34,152 bases of DNA from Acherontichlamydia pituitae (GTDB taxonomy: Bacteria; Chlamydiota; Chlamydiia; Chlamydiales; Rhabdochlamydiaceae), in assembly GCA_019634675.1 (NCBI GenBank), contig JAHCAX010000013.1, positions 1 through 34,152 on the forward strand, given 5' to 3'. Below, piece by piece: positions 8,031 to 15,556 of this stretch (positions within the stretch are counted from its first letter, which is position 1; each line of letters starts with the position of its first letter). The notes below the pieces were generated by a model. That model was not told where the DNA came from. It ran no database searches and worked only from the letters and a program-made list of their open reading frames with translations. Made by a program: the position numbers and the translations under genes.

Positions 8031-8390
8031 TCGATGTTCCACTTTATTGGAGCCAGAGGAGAATTTTTGACAAAATCAGATCAAAGGGGAAGCGATCCGA
8101 ACGAGGAGTCCCATAGTGAATAGCTATGGGTGACGAGGCTACGGATACACGAGAAGGTCCGGTGGACCTTCGCAGTGAGGAGTAGGTGAAGCGGCCTTGG
8201 CCGCGAACCGGTAAGGTTAAGTGCTCTTGAGCGCGAACCGGTAAGGTTAAGTGCTCTTGAGCGCGAACCGGTAAGGTTAAGTGCTCTTAAGCGCGAACCG
8301 GTAAGGTTAAGTGCTCTTGAGCGCGAACCGAACCGTACGGGCTGGCCAAGGAGAATGGATGAAAATGGCTCCAAAAAAGTGGAACATCGA
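8031..8390. repeat. structured repeat element, family C, copy 1 (360 bp)
   Basis: It is bounded by 24-base inverted repeats (8031-8054 and 8367-8390) with one mismatch. Inside, in order, are hairpin 1 (CCCATAG 8110-8116 / CTATGGG 8124-8130), the conserved GAGGCTACGG and CACGAGAAGG motifs, hairpin 2 (AAGGTCC 8154-8160 / GGACCTT 8164-8170), the motif AGGTGAAG, and five short hairpin units each followed by CGAACCG. It closes with CGTACGGGCTGGCCAA. The same order of parts recurs at 32721-32953 and in part at 34025-34152. It lies between convergent genes, and its right arm ends at the stop codon of the CDF gene. Confidence 0.8.
8191..8330. repeat. tandem 30-bp hairpin repeat within the family C element
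   Basis: Four full 30-base units plus a shortened fifth begin at 8191, 8221, 8251, 8281 and 8311. Each unit is a short hairpin (GTGCT-CTTG-AGCGC; the first unit has GCGGCC-TT-GGCCGC) followed by GAACCGGTAAGGTTAA. The related copy at 32898 has a single hairpin, so this array is a local expansion. The first unit's stem differs in sequence but is still fully paired. Confidence 0.9.
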
Positions 8391-8393
8391 GTC

Positions 8394-9347
8394 TTAAGTT
8401 GAGAGGTCGTGGTCGCCAGGATAATAGGGTTCGACATGGACGATCACGTCGCGTACAGACGGCCATGCCTTTTGAATTTCAGCCCTGACCTGCTGAGTCA
8501 TTTCATGAGCTGCATCCACTCTTAGATGAGGCTCAACTTCAATATCGAGGCTGACGTGCGCGTCAGGCCCGTACACCTGGATCAATAGCTTTTCCGTTGC
8601 AAAGACGCCAGGCACCCTTAAAGCAGCTTCTTTTACCCTCGTGAAAAACTCTTGAGGAGGAGTCCTGTCCAATAGCTGATTGAGATTGTTTCTGGCTGCA
8701 AAAGCTCCGATTCCAACCATCAAGACAGCAATAATGATCGCGCCAAGATGGTCGAACAATCCGCTCAAGTGGGGGAAATAGGCAGCTAGGAGAAGAGCAA
8801 TCGTCGCGAACAAGCTATTGATCCCATCGATGCGGTAATGGACAGCATCTGAGAGTAACGCTGGGCTGTTTTCCTTTTTAGCAGTCCGTTTAAGGTGCTG
8901 GTAGGACAGTTCCAATAGGATCATCGCTCCGAGAGGAATCAACCACGTATAAGGATCGATGACGTGTTCAGGCCTTTCCTGGGCAAGAGCGGAAATTTGC
9001 TGAAATAGCATCCCTCCGCCTACAACAACAAGGAAAACCCCTAATTGCAGCCCCGCTATGGGCTCAAAGCGGCCATGGCCGAAGGGATGGTGCCTATCTG
9101 GCGGCTTATCTGCAATTTTGATGCACAAAATAAGAAATAAACTGGATGCGACATCCATCAAACTCGAGATGGCGTCCAGAAGAAGGGCTGAACTATTGAG
9201 GAATACAAACCCTAAGATCTCTGCAGCTATGATCACAAGCCGCAGCATGACTCCTCGCCGGGCTGTGCGCATCATTTCCCGCCTTCTTCCTTGACGGGTC
9301 CTATGTACGCTTTCAGGGAGTGGGATTGACTCTGGAAATTTGGACAT
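8394..9347 (-). CDS. cation diffusion facilitator (CDF) family metal transporter
   Basis: This 317-residue protein has a basic N-terminus and about six membrane helices (residues ~33-210). A cytoplasmic ferredoxin-like C-terminal domain follows from ~225, ending in the IVHVEP strand. The TM2 site reads SSLMD, with Ser in place of the first Asp of the classic DxxxD. The TM5 site is HYRID (HxxxD), and the loop HHPFGHGRFEP is typical. It should export a divalent metal (Zn, Mn, Fe or Co) using protons; the altered TM2 site makes the metal hard to assign. AGAAGAG precedes the ATG. The stop codon abuts the outer arm of the family C repeat. Confidence 0.9.
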   Translation of the reverse strand: MSKFPESIPLPESVHRTRQGRRREMMRTARRGVMLRLVIIAAEILGFVFLNSSALLLDAISSLMDVASSLFLILCIKIADKPPDRHHPFGHGRFEPIAGLQLGVFLVVVGGGMLFQQISALAQERPEHVIDPYTWLIPLGAMILLELSYQHLKRTAKKENSPALLSDAVHYRIDGINSLFATIALLLAAYFPHLSGLFDHLGAIIIAVLMVGIGAFAARNNLNQLLDRTPPQEFFTRVKEAALRVPGVFATEKLLIQVYGPDAHVSLDIEVEPHLRVDAAHEMTQQVRAEIQKAWPSVRDVIVHVEPYYPGDHDLST

Positions 9348-9365
9348 CGCTCTTCTAAATTAATA

Positions 9366-10091
9366 CTACTGCATCGTACCGCAGCGGACCGACTCATTAT
9401 ACCGTTTTAGGACTTTTGCCCAATTGATATTGTCGAAGAATGCAGTGATATATTTGCCTCGGTCGAGCCCATATTGTGTGATGTACGCATGCTCAAACAC
9501 GTCCATGACGAGAAGCGGAGTCCCTCCGGCGAGATGCCCAAGGTCGTGTTCATTGATCCAGGTATTGAACAGCCTGCCATTTTGAGGATCCCTATAGAGG
9601 ATCACCCAGCCGATCCCGCGGATCATCCCTGTAGCAATAAAGTTCTTTTTCCAAGCTTCAAAAGAGCCGAAATCTTTAACGATCCTCTGATAGAACTGGG
9701 TCGACTTATCTAAAGGCTCGGATCCCCCTAAGTTCTCGAAATATAGCTCGTGCAGGCGCATGCCGTCAAACTCCCATGCGACCCGGCGTTTCAAGGCCCC
9801 GTAGTCATAGGTTTGATCCCGATCTTGGAGGTCCAGCTCTTTGAGGCGGGTCAGCAGCCAGTTCGTGTTTTTGACGTAACCTTGGTAAAGTTGAAAATGG
9901 AGCTTGAGGAGCTGGTCGGAAAAGCCCGGCATCCCGAACAAGTATGAGTAATCTTTAGCTTGATAGTCTATAGGCACTTTTGCTTTCGGTGGAGCTGCAG
10001 GCTCTGCTGCAGCCGCAAAACCTGTTAGGAAAACAGAACAAGAAAAGCAGACTGACGCGATAGTTGTTTGGACCTTCCCAACAAGATTCAT
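9366..10091 (-). CDS. Fe/Mn superoxide dismutase family protein, exported
   Basis: This 241-residue protein has an N-terminal signal peptide (MNLVGKVQTTIASVCFSCSV..., likely cleavage in the AAAAEP region). An Fe/Mn-SOD fold follows: the first metal His lies in LKLHFQLYQGY, the second in RLHELYFENL, and the Asp/His pair in DVFEHAY. The C-terminus NINW also matches. The usual paired His/Tyr pattern is altered around the first helix, so it is a divergent member. An exported SOD would remove superoxide in the periplasm or inclusion. ATG 10091 was chosen (GGAG six bases upstream); the longer reading uses TTG. A palindromic repeat lies just upstream. Confidence 0.87.
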   Translation of the reverse strand: MNLVGKVQTTIASVCFSCSVFLTGFAAAAEPAAPPKAKVPIDYQAKDYSYLFGMPGFSDQLLKLHFQLYQGYVKNTNWLLTRLKELDLQDRDQTYDYGALKRRVAWEFDGMRLHELYFENLGGSEPLDKSTQFYQRIVKDFGSFEAWKKNFIATGMIRGIGWVILYRDPQNGRLFNTWINEHDLGHLAGGTPLLVMDVFEHAYITQYGLDRGKYITAFFDNINWAKVLKRYNESVRCGTMQ

Positions 10092-10123
10092 GACACACTC
10101 CAATCATATAGTTTTCAACTCTA

Positions 10124-10300
10124 AGAGCCGGTTGGAAAACTCAGATGCCCCGCAAAACCGTCCTTTTGAGCCATTTTACCGCCCTATTTCCGAGTCTTAA
10201 CTTCTCACTCGGAAAGCACGGCATTGGCTGGTTACGCAGCGGGCAAAACATGCTTAAAATCATCGATTTTTCCGGGCATCCGAGTTTTACAACCGGCTCT
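10124..10300. repeat. palindromic element, family B, copy 2
   Basis: This 177-base imperfect palindrome lies between the divergent SOD and Inc-like genes. The outer arms of 27 bases (10124-10150, AGAGCCGGTTGGAAAACTCA...; 10274-10300) have two mismatches. The inner arms are imperfectly complementary, and the central hairpin is TTTCCGAGT / ACTCGGAAA. The interior (TTTTGAGCCATTTTACCGCC) resembles the inner arm of the 5599-5787 element, while the outer arms are unrelated. It accounts for most of the 404-base gap. Confidence 0.72.
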
Positions 10301-10430
10301 AAATTTAAAAATATAGTGCAACCATTGAAATGTTTCTATATTTTTATTGCTCAGCATATCCTCAGCAGCACAAAAAAAAAGACAATCAAATTTTAAGTAA
10401 ACAACACAAAACTAATAAAACCTTGTTTTA

Positions 10431-10459
10431 TTGAAAACAAACAAAACAAGATATAAAAT
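10431..10459 (+). promoter_or_regulatory. promoter of the Inc-like gene
   Basis: TTGAAA (10431-10436), a 17-base spacer and TAAAAT (10454-10459) sit in an AT-rich stretch 37 bases before the ATG at 10496. The spacing is ideal. There is no clear ribosome binding site before the ATG. Confidence 0.6.
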
Positions 10460-10495
10460 AAACAACGCTCGCCAGATTACAACTAAAGCAAAACT

Positions 10496-11947
10496 ATGAC
10501 GCAATTGATATCAAATTTTAATCGAGGAAATCTTATTCTACCAGATGAGCCCGCTCTTGTGCTTCCAGATGCAAGTCAAAAATTTAATCTCTCTTCGGTC
10601 GAGTCTTACGAAGGCACCTCCTGGACAAACGTCCCAGGGGTTTCAAATATTATTTTCGCACCCTATGAAGCTGTAGTAGCAGGGGGAGCTCTCCTTCGAG
10701 CTACAACGAATAATGACCCTGAAGCATGGCTTGATGCCAGCTTGCGTTTGGCGCAACAGCCCTTTTCATTTTTAAGCGCAATAGCCGCGGGCGCGGTGAC
10801 AATCCTTGAAATTGGCGTCTACTTTAAGTCATTTCAGTTCCAAAGCTTCTTGCCTATGGCAAATATTGCAGCAAGCTTCTTAGGATTAATTCTTTGCGCA
10901 ATTGAACTCTTTTGCGAATCCCTTGGCCTCTACCGAGCGACCTCGTTCCTTTCAAATTATTATTCAACAGGATCTCCAAAGCTACCCGATTTTTCCGAGA
11001 TGGAAACTCCTGAACAACTCAAAGAAAAACTGATCAAATGGGCCCGCTACAACATCGAAAACCCTGAATCGATGCAGAAGAACTTGGGGACGGAGAGAAC
11101 CCAGGCAATTGTCGAACAGCTAAACAGCTTTATTGCCGACCTGGAAGCAAACGGCAGCGCCCTTTCACAGCCAGAATTTAGGGCGCAAACTCAAAACTTC
11201 ATAAGCCAAGTCAAAGAGAAACTCGTTCTGACAGACCTTATGCATCTGCGTCATAAGTATTTTAGCATCTCTCCTCTTGGATTAGAAAGGATCGATGCAT
11301 TGGCAAGGCACAGATTTCCAGATCTTTCAGGAGCTGACCTTGAGGAAAAAAAGGGAGAGATTGCTACCGAATTCGTCAATCGAAAAGCCAGTGATTTAGC
11401 TCGTCGCGTCCAGCCTTGGTTTGCTCGAGAGCTCGATGAAAAACTCGATCCATTGATTGAAAAGATAGCAAATGGCGACCCTCAAGTCCGCGCTCAAGCA
11501 CACCAAGAAGCAGTAGAACTTCTCGATTTAATGGACATACAAGCCAAAAAGAAAATGATCGCCCACATCATTGGGATCATCGGCATCACAATTGTCGCTG
11601 CTGGATTGATCGCAGGGATGTTTAGCTGCCCTTTCATCATTCCCGTCATTCTCCTTTCAATCGGCGGAGCGATAGCTCTTGGCCGATATTGCTTTGCTAT
11701 GGGGTATTGGAACAGCAGAGGCTGGCATTTTGAAATTTCCGAATGCATCCCCAAGCCGATCAAATGGGTTTACCGCAAAATTAAAGATCTTGTGACAGTC
11801 CAAGAGGAGGCTCGAACCTCTCCCAGGTACGAATACCCTTGGACCGAACGACAAGTCTATAGATTATCCGACGTATCTTACTACTTACCCCGCCGCGAAA
11901 CCCGCAACCATCGATTATCAGACCTTTCCTACTTTTTACCTACCTAA
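10496..11947 (+). CDS. Inc-like hypothetical protein with two bilobed hydrophobic domains
   Basis: This 483-residue protein of unknown function has no signal peptide. It has two paired hydrophobic regions: residues ~89-110 with ~121-143, and ~357-375 with ~383-400. Each pair is separated by about ten residues, the bilobed shape used to recognise chlamydial inclusion-membrane (Inc) proteins. The stretch between the pairs (~165-355) is charged and helical. The C-terminal tail carries a duplicated motif, RLSDVSYYLP (456-465) and RLSDLSYFLP (473-482), which looks like a short linear binding site in two copies. Assignment as a type III secreted inclusion-membrane protein is inferred from shape only. 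Confidence 0.72.
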   Translation: MTQLISNFNRGNLILPDEPALVLPDASQKFNLSSVESYEGTSWTNVPGVSNIIFAPYEAVVAGGALLRATTNNDPEAWLDASLRLAQQPFSFLSAIAAGAVTILEIGVYFKSFQFQSFLPMANIAASFLGLILCAIELFCESLGLYRATSFLSNYYSTGSPKLPDFSEMETPEQLKEKLIKWARYNIENPESMQKNLGTERTQAIVEQLNSFIADLEANGSALSQPEFRAQTQNFISQVKEKLVLTDLMHLRHKYFSISPLGLERIDALARHRFPDLSGADLEEKKGEIATEFVNRKASDLARRVQPWFARELDEKLDPLIEKIANGDPQVRAQAHQEAVELLDLMDIQAKKKMIAHIIGIIGITIVAAGLIAGMFSCPFIIPVILLSIGGAIALGRYCFAMGYWNSRGWHFEISECIPKPIKWVYRKIKDLVTVQEEARTSPRYEYPWTERQVYRLSDVSYYLPRRETRNHRLSDLSYFLPT

Positions 11948-11988
11948 ACCCTCGATAGATAAGATTAAATTCTGAATTGAACAATCTA

Positions 11989-12160
11989 AGAGACTGTTAA
12001 CGGATTTAGGTTTCGTCGCTTTTTTGAGAATTTTTCGCAAATTTTGCGTCCGTTTGTTGGGGATAATATACGAATGCTGATATAACCCCCAACAAACGGA
12101 CGCAAAATTTCCTGAAAAAGTCCAAAAAATCGACAGAAACTAAATTCGTTAACAGTCTCT
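11989..12160. repeat. palindromic element, family A, copy 1 (long form)
   Basis: This 172-base inverted repeat has ~75-base arms about 80% complementary. The ends are AGAGACTGTT / AACAGTCTCT. The inner part is a perfect 24-base stem (12039-12062 / 12087-12110, including GTCCGTTTGTTGGGG) with a 24-base loop. A shorter copy without the inner stem lies at 26699-26795 in the opposite orientation. It fills the gap between the Inc-like and SH2-like genes. The last bases of the SH2-like gene's stop codon fall in its outer end. Confidence 0.85.
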
Positions 12161-12935
12161 AATGAAAAACAGGGTACTTGCAGCGCTCTTTGAGCGATTG
12201 TAGAAGCGCCGTTAGATCAGGATACACGTTTCCAGCAAGACTTGGATCATCGTTATAAATTAAACAACGATCATTAATGAAAACGATTGTGAGGTCGCTC
12301 ACTTTCCTTTCCGGTTCGATCAATGTCAGCGTAAAACATTTGATCGGCTCGGGATGCTTATCAGCAAGCATCTCCTCTAGCCATTGGGCATATTCGTCTT
12401 TCCGAAAAAAGAAAGAGCCGTATGGATGCTTAAATAGCAGTTCCTCCGCGCTTATCCGGTCCAGAGGATGCCAACATGCTTGGATCAGGTCATAAGGGGT
12501 CTTTAAAGAGGACGGTTCGATTAAAAGCTGGCTTAAGTCCTCTAACAGCTTATCGGGAGCTGCGGCCTTAGTTACTAGCTGGGCGCATTCATTAAGCTTG
12601 TGGATTGTTTCAGCAACTGTTTTATAAGCTAAAGGCGCTAGCTCTTCACAGTTGAAACAGGCTTGGCTTCCCTCCCCTTCAACGACATTAAACGAGACCT
12701 TTCCCTCCTGCTCCTCGCATTGCAGCAGGACAACTTTCCAATCTTTTTTATTGAGGACGGAAGGATCTGGCAGAAGGTCGGTAAAGAGGACCTCTCCATT
12801 GACACGGTTGATATAGGCTTTGTAGACCCTCTGATGGAGCGATTTTCCAAGTTCAGCTGTAATAAGCATATTCAAGATATGTAAAAACAGCTCGACGTTT
12901 TTCCGGACCCGCTCGTTTTCGATCTTCACTTGCAT
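12159..12935 (-). CDS. SH2-like domain protein (candidate phosphotyrosine-binding effector)
   Basis: This 258-residue protein has no signal peptide or membrane segment. Residues ~154-258 align by eye with an SH2 domain. WHPLDRISAEELL corresponds to the W-x-G-x-ISRxEAExLL entry, with R160 at the alpha-A2 position. GSFFFRKDE corresponds to GtFLVRES, with R178 as the invariant beta-B5 phosphotyrosine Arg. FTLTLIE matches the YTLSV strand, and VYPDLTALLQSLKE the fP-sLxeLVehY helix. The loop after FFFR is about 20 residues longer than usual, and the beta-D4 His is Asp. The N-terminal ~150 residues are not recognised. Phosphotyrosine SH2 domains in bacteria are known from Legionella effectors; this looks like a chlamydial example. 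GGGGTAGAG precedes the ATG. Confidence 0.72.
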   Translation of the reverse strand: MQVKIENERVRKNVELFLHILNMLITAELGKSLHQRVYKAYINRVNGEVLFTDLLPDPSVLNKKDWKVVLLQCEEQEGKVSFNVVEGEGSQACFNCEELAPLAYKTVAETIHKLNECAQLVTKAAAPDKLLEDLSQLLIEPSSLKTPYDLIQACWHPLDRISAEELLFKHPYGSFFFRKDEYAQWLEEMLADKHPEPIKCFTLTLIEPERKVSDLTIVFINDRCLIYNDDPSLAGNVYPDLTALLQSLKERCKYPVFH

Positions 12936-13050
12936 AACTCTACCCCATGAGGTGAATAGAGGACCAGAAAGCCCCTAACTTCATGGTAACGAAAATCAAA
13001 AAAAAATGATAGGGGCAATTGCAAAACTGAAACACCCCTCAATGCTCTAT

Positions 13051-13845
13051 CTATTTTTCCAGCTCATGGAGCATCTGCAGCCCCCTCTGATGGGAAGCGA
13101 GCAGCGCGTTGATAATGCCGGAACGGACTCCCCTATCCTCCATTTCTTTCAGGCCTGCGATTGTCGTTCCTGCTGGAGAAGAGATATTGAGCTTAAGTTC
13201 AGCTGGGTGCTGCCCTGTTTTGTTCAGCAATGCAATCGCCCCTTCAATGGTCTTCAAAACAAACTCCTTCGACTCCATCGCGTTAAAACCCATAAAAATC
13301 CCTCCCTCGACCATGGCTTCGATCATCAGGAAGACCATTCCTATCCCAGAAGCGGTCAATGCTGTAAGGGCCTCTACCTTATTTTCAGGCATCCATGAGA
13401 GAAGCCCCATCCCTTCAAATAGGGATTCCGCTTTCTTTTTCAATGACTCTGTAAGATGGCCATCATCGACAAGCCCTATCACCCCTTTTCCGCAGGTCAA
13501 TGCCAAGTTAGGCATGATTCTTAGTAGTGTTGCCAATGGAAAATACTTCTTTAAGACAGAAAGAGGGATGCCTGCAAGGATGCTGATCAGGAACTTGCCT
13601 TCAGCCAGAGTTGGCGCAACAACTTTGGCCACGGCTGGCAAGTCTTTCGGCTTAACAGCAAGGAGGATCCCATCCGCATCTTGAACGGCATCGGTAAGCC
13701 TCTCTTCAAAACGGCACTTCAATTCGGAGGACAATTCTTTAACCCTCTTTTTGTCCTGGTCGCAGAGAATGACCTCTTCTTTTTGCGCAAATTGCCTGGC
13801 AAAGGCAGTTCCCATAATCCCACACCCGATGACGGCTATTTTCAT
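13051..13845 (-). CDS. proC: pyrroline-5-carboxylate reductase
   Basis: This 264-residue cytoplasmic enzyme of typical family length has an N-terminal Rossmann motif (MKIAVIGCGIMGTAFARQF). The PNLALTCGKGVIGL region corresponds to the conserved MPN segment. The C-terminal signature contains SSPAGTTIAGLKEME and the following ALLASHQRG. It reduces pyrroline-5-carboxylate to proline with NAD(P)H, the last step of proline synthesis. The start is well supported by AAGGAG before ATG 13845. A short inverted repeat, GCCCCTA / TAGGGGC (12971-12977 / 13010-13016), lies beyond its 3' end. Confidence 0.93.
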   Translation of the reverse strand: MKIAVIGCGIMGTAFARQFAQKEEVILCDQDKKRVKELSSELKCRFEERLTDAVQDADGILLAVKPKDLPAVAKVVAPTLAEGKFLISILAGIPLSVLKKYFPLATLLRIMPNLALTCGKGVIGLVDDGHLTESLKKKAESLFEGMGLLSWMPENKVEALTALTASGIGMVFLMIEAMVEGGIFMGFNAMESKEFVLKTIEGAIALLNKTGQHPAELKLNISSPAGTTIAGLKEMEDRGVRSGIINALLASHQRGLQMLHELEK

Positions 13846-14049
13846 TTTTTCTCCTTACGCACAATTAATCTCGGCTCTGTCCGTTTTTTCCGCCTGGTCT
13901 ATTATATCCTTGGCAAAGCCGCCTCGATGACCTTTGTGCACTCTATCGATTAATGTTCGGCTTCTTGAGCGCTATTGATTTTGAGTTTACAAAACTTCAA
14001 AATTAAGATATACCAAATCAAACCGAGTCGAAAAGATAGGCAAAAAGTC

Positions 14050-14703
14050 ATGATCGTCCCTTTTAGTCATAAGCTGAAAGATACTCGTTTTCTCAATAGG
14101 GCCGTTCCCATTAGCCTAGGCGTACTTCTTTTTTCAGCAGTCAGCTTCCATTTTTTTGACATCCCAATAGCGGCTTACTTTAAAACGATCCCTCCTAAAT
14201 TGAGAATTGCAGCTCAGTTTATCACCGACTTGATCGATCCTTGGCCTTGGACAGCTGTTTGGGCCGTTCTTTATTTCTTCTTTTATTTTTTCTCAAAACG
14301 CAAGTCTTTGGCAAACAGGTTTTTATTGATCTCTATTAGCGTCTGTACAGCAAATGTTACTATCGAGTTTTTAAAAAGGATCTTTGGAAGGGCTCGTCCT
14401 GAACTGCTATGGTCGCAGAATTTGTACGGTTTTCAATTCTTTGCTTCCCATGATCCAGACTTCTCTTTTCCATCCGGCCATTCGTGTACGATTGGTGCGA
14501 TAATGGGCGTTCTTGCTTGTCTTTATCCGAAATATTCCTACCTGTTCCTTGTCATCGCGTTCATCATGGCCTTCTCCCGTGTGGTCCTCAGCTTCCATTA
14601 CTTAAGCGATATCCTGGTCGGCATGACGATCGGCTTACTTATTTCCCAATGGGTCTATCGGACCATGAAAATCGGGAATGTCAATTTTAAAACAATCAAA
14701 TAG
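14050..14703 (+). CDS. PAP2-family membrane phosphatase
   Basis: This 217-residue inner-membrane protein has about five helices and carries the full PAP2 catalytic triad of motifs: K109-x6-RP (KRIFGRARP), PSGH (141-144) and SRx5HxxxD (SRVVLSFHYLSD, 176-187). Family members dephosphorylate lipid phosphates such as phosphatidic acid, phosphatidylglycerol phosphate or undecaprenyl pyrophosphate; the substrate here is unknown. ATG 14050 was chosen because the longer frame would need TTG at 13975 and adds a Lys-rich non-membrane leader. The nitroreductase gene begins 7 bases after the stop, so the two are probably co-transcribed. Confidence 0.88.
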   Translation: MIVPFSHKLKDTRFLNRAVPISLGVLLFSAVSFHFFDIPIAAYFKTIPPKLRIAAQFITDLIDPWPWTAVWAVLYFFFYFFSKRKSLANRFLLISISVCTANVTIEFLKRIFGRARPELLWSQNLYGFQFFASHDPDFSFPSGHSCTIGAIMGVLACLYPKYSYLFLVIAFIMAFSRVVLSFHYLSDILVGMTIGLLISQWVYRTMKIGNVNFKTIK

Positions 14704-14710
14704 AGGCAAT

Positions 14711-15307
14711 ATGCACCCTTTTGAAAAAGAAGTTCTAAAATATAGAAAAAGCGATCATCCGATCGATCCTATTCTTTTAGACCGCTGGTCTCCCCGTTCG
14801 ATGTCTGGAGAGCCTCTTTCGGAAGAGGAGATCTTTTCCCTTTTCGAAGCGGCTCGCTGGGCTCCTTCTTCTTATAATGAACAACCTTGGCGTTTCCTCT
14901 ATGCTACGCGAGGTTCGGCTGAATGGCCCCTCATTTTTGATCTGATGATCGACTTCAATAAGGGATGGACCAAAAATGCCGCCATGATCGGCGTAATCAT
15001 TTCTCATAAGGTCTTTGAAAGAAATAAGAAGCCAGCCCACACCCATAGCTTTGATACAGGAGCAGCGTGGATGTCGCTTGCAATTGAAGGCAGCTCTCGA
15101 GGGCTTGTCGTCCATGGAATGGAAGGGTTTGACTATGAAAAAGCAAGAACCGTCCTAGAAATTCCAGACGACTATCAGGTGGAAGCGATGTTTGCTGTTG
15201 GAAAAAGGGCTCCTGCAAGCGCTTTGCCGCCTGAGCTTCAAGAAAGGGAAACGCCCAGTTCTAGAAAAAGCATCCATCAGTTCATTAAAAAAGGGAAGTT
15301 CGCCTAA
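14711..15307 (+). CDS. nitroreductase-family FMN oxidoreductase
   Basis: This 198-residue protein has the nitroreductase start RWSPRSMSGEPLSEEE, an FMN-binding Arg/Ser patch, and the AARWAPSSYNEQPWRF motif. A central SFDTGAAWMSLAIEGSSRGL helix and a final VGKRAP segment follow. It should bind FMN and reduce nitro compounds, quinones or a specialised substrate using NAD(P)H. The start at 14711 (MHPFEKEV) has AGAGG just upstream; an in-frame ATG inside the PAP2 gene (14678) is less likely. It follows the PAP2 gene by 7 bases. Confidence 0.9.
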   Translation: MHPFEKEVLKYRKSDHPIDPILLDRWSPRSMSGEPLSEEEIFSLFEAARWAPSSYNEQPWRFLYATRGSAEWPLIFDLMIDFNKGWTKNAAMIGVIISHKVFERNKKPAHTHSFDTGAAWMSLAIEGSSRGLVVHGMEGFDYEKARTVLEIPDDYQVEAMFAVGKRAPASALPPELQERETPSSRKSIHQFIKKGKFA

Positions 15308-15398
15308 AACCAGAATATTTAGGTCATGCAGATTCTTTTTGATAAGATGATATCGTTCAGATAACGGCATGTGTTAATACATGAAGGAGGAAGGCGAT

Positions 15399-15524
15399 AT
15401 GAAGGAGCAAAAGAAAAGTCCAGAAACCGATTCTTTAGGTTGTTTCTGTGTAGACTCTAAAAAAAAATCGAGCAAGCCCTGCACTTGCTCGATAAAACTA
15501 TTAGATACTATTAGGCACCACTAG
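15399..15524 (+). CDS. putative 41-residue Cys-containing small protein
   Basis: ATG 15399 is preceded by a very strong ribosome binding site (GAAGGAGG, 8 bases away). The peptide begins MKEQKKSPETDSLGCFCVDS and continues KKKSSKPCTCS, so it holds two CxC pairs and a run of lysines. Its 3' half runs over the terminator hairpin of the convergent small histone-like gene, which constrains both. It is not recognised. The strong ribosome binding site makes translation plausible, but the overlap with a terminator means the reading frame could be fortuitous. Confidence 0.4.
   Translation: MKEQKKSPETDSLGCFCVDSKKKSSKPCTCSIKLLDTIRHH
15459..15493 (-). terminator. Rho-independent terminator of the small histone-like gene
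   Basis: On the minus strand: the 10-bp stem ATCGAGCAAG / CTTGCTCGAT (15493-15484, 15476-15467) with a 7-base loop, followed by a run of nine T. It lies 64 bases beyond the stop at 15557. Confidence 0.9.
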
Positions 15525-15556
15525 CGTCGTTGCCTATTAACAATCTCAGGGTTTAC

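Noticed and set aside
8191..8330. 30-bp tandem units as a possible CRISPR array
   Set aside because: The units are head to tail with no unique spacers, and no cas genes are nearby.
8081..8437. 118-codon minus-strand frame with a decapeptide repeat (RALNLTGSRS)
   Set aside because: The repeat is only the translation of the 30-bp hairpin units, and the frame spans a structured repeat and the end of the CDF gene. It has no ribosome binding site and no protein-like composition.
10145..10396. 83-codon plus-strand frame
   Set aside because: It lies inside the family B palindrome and runs into AT-rich promoter DNA, with no ribosome binding site.
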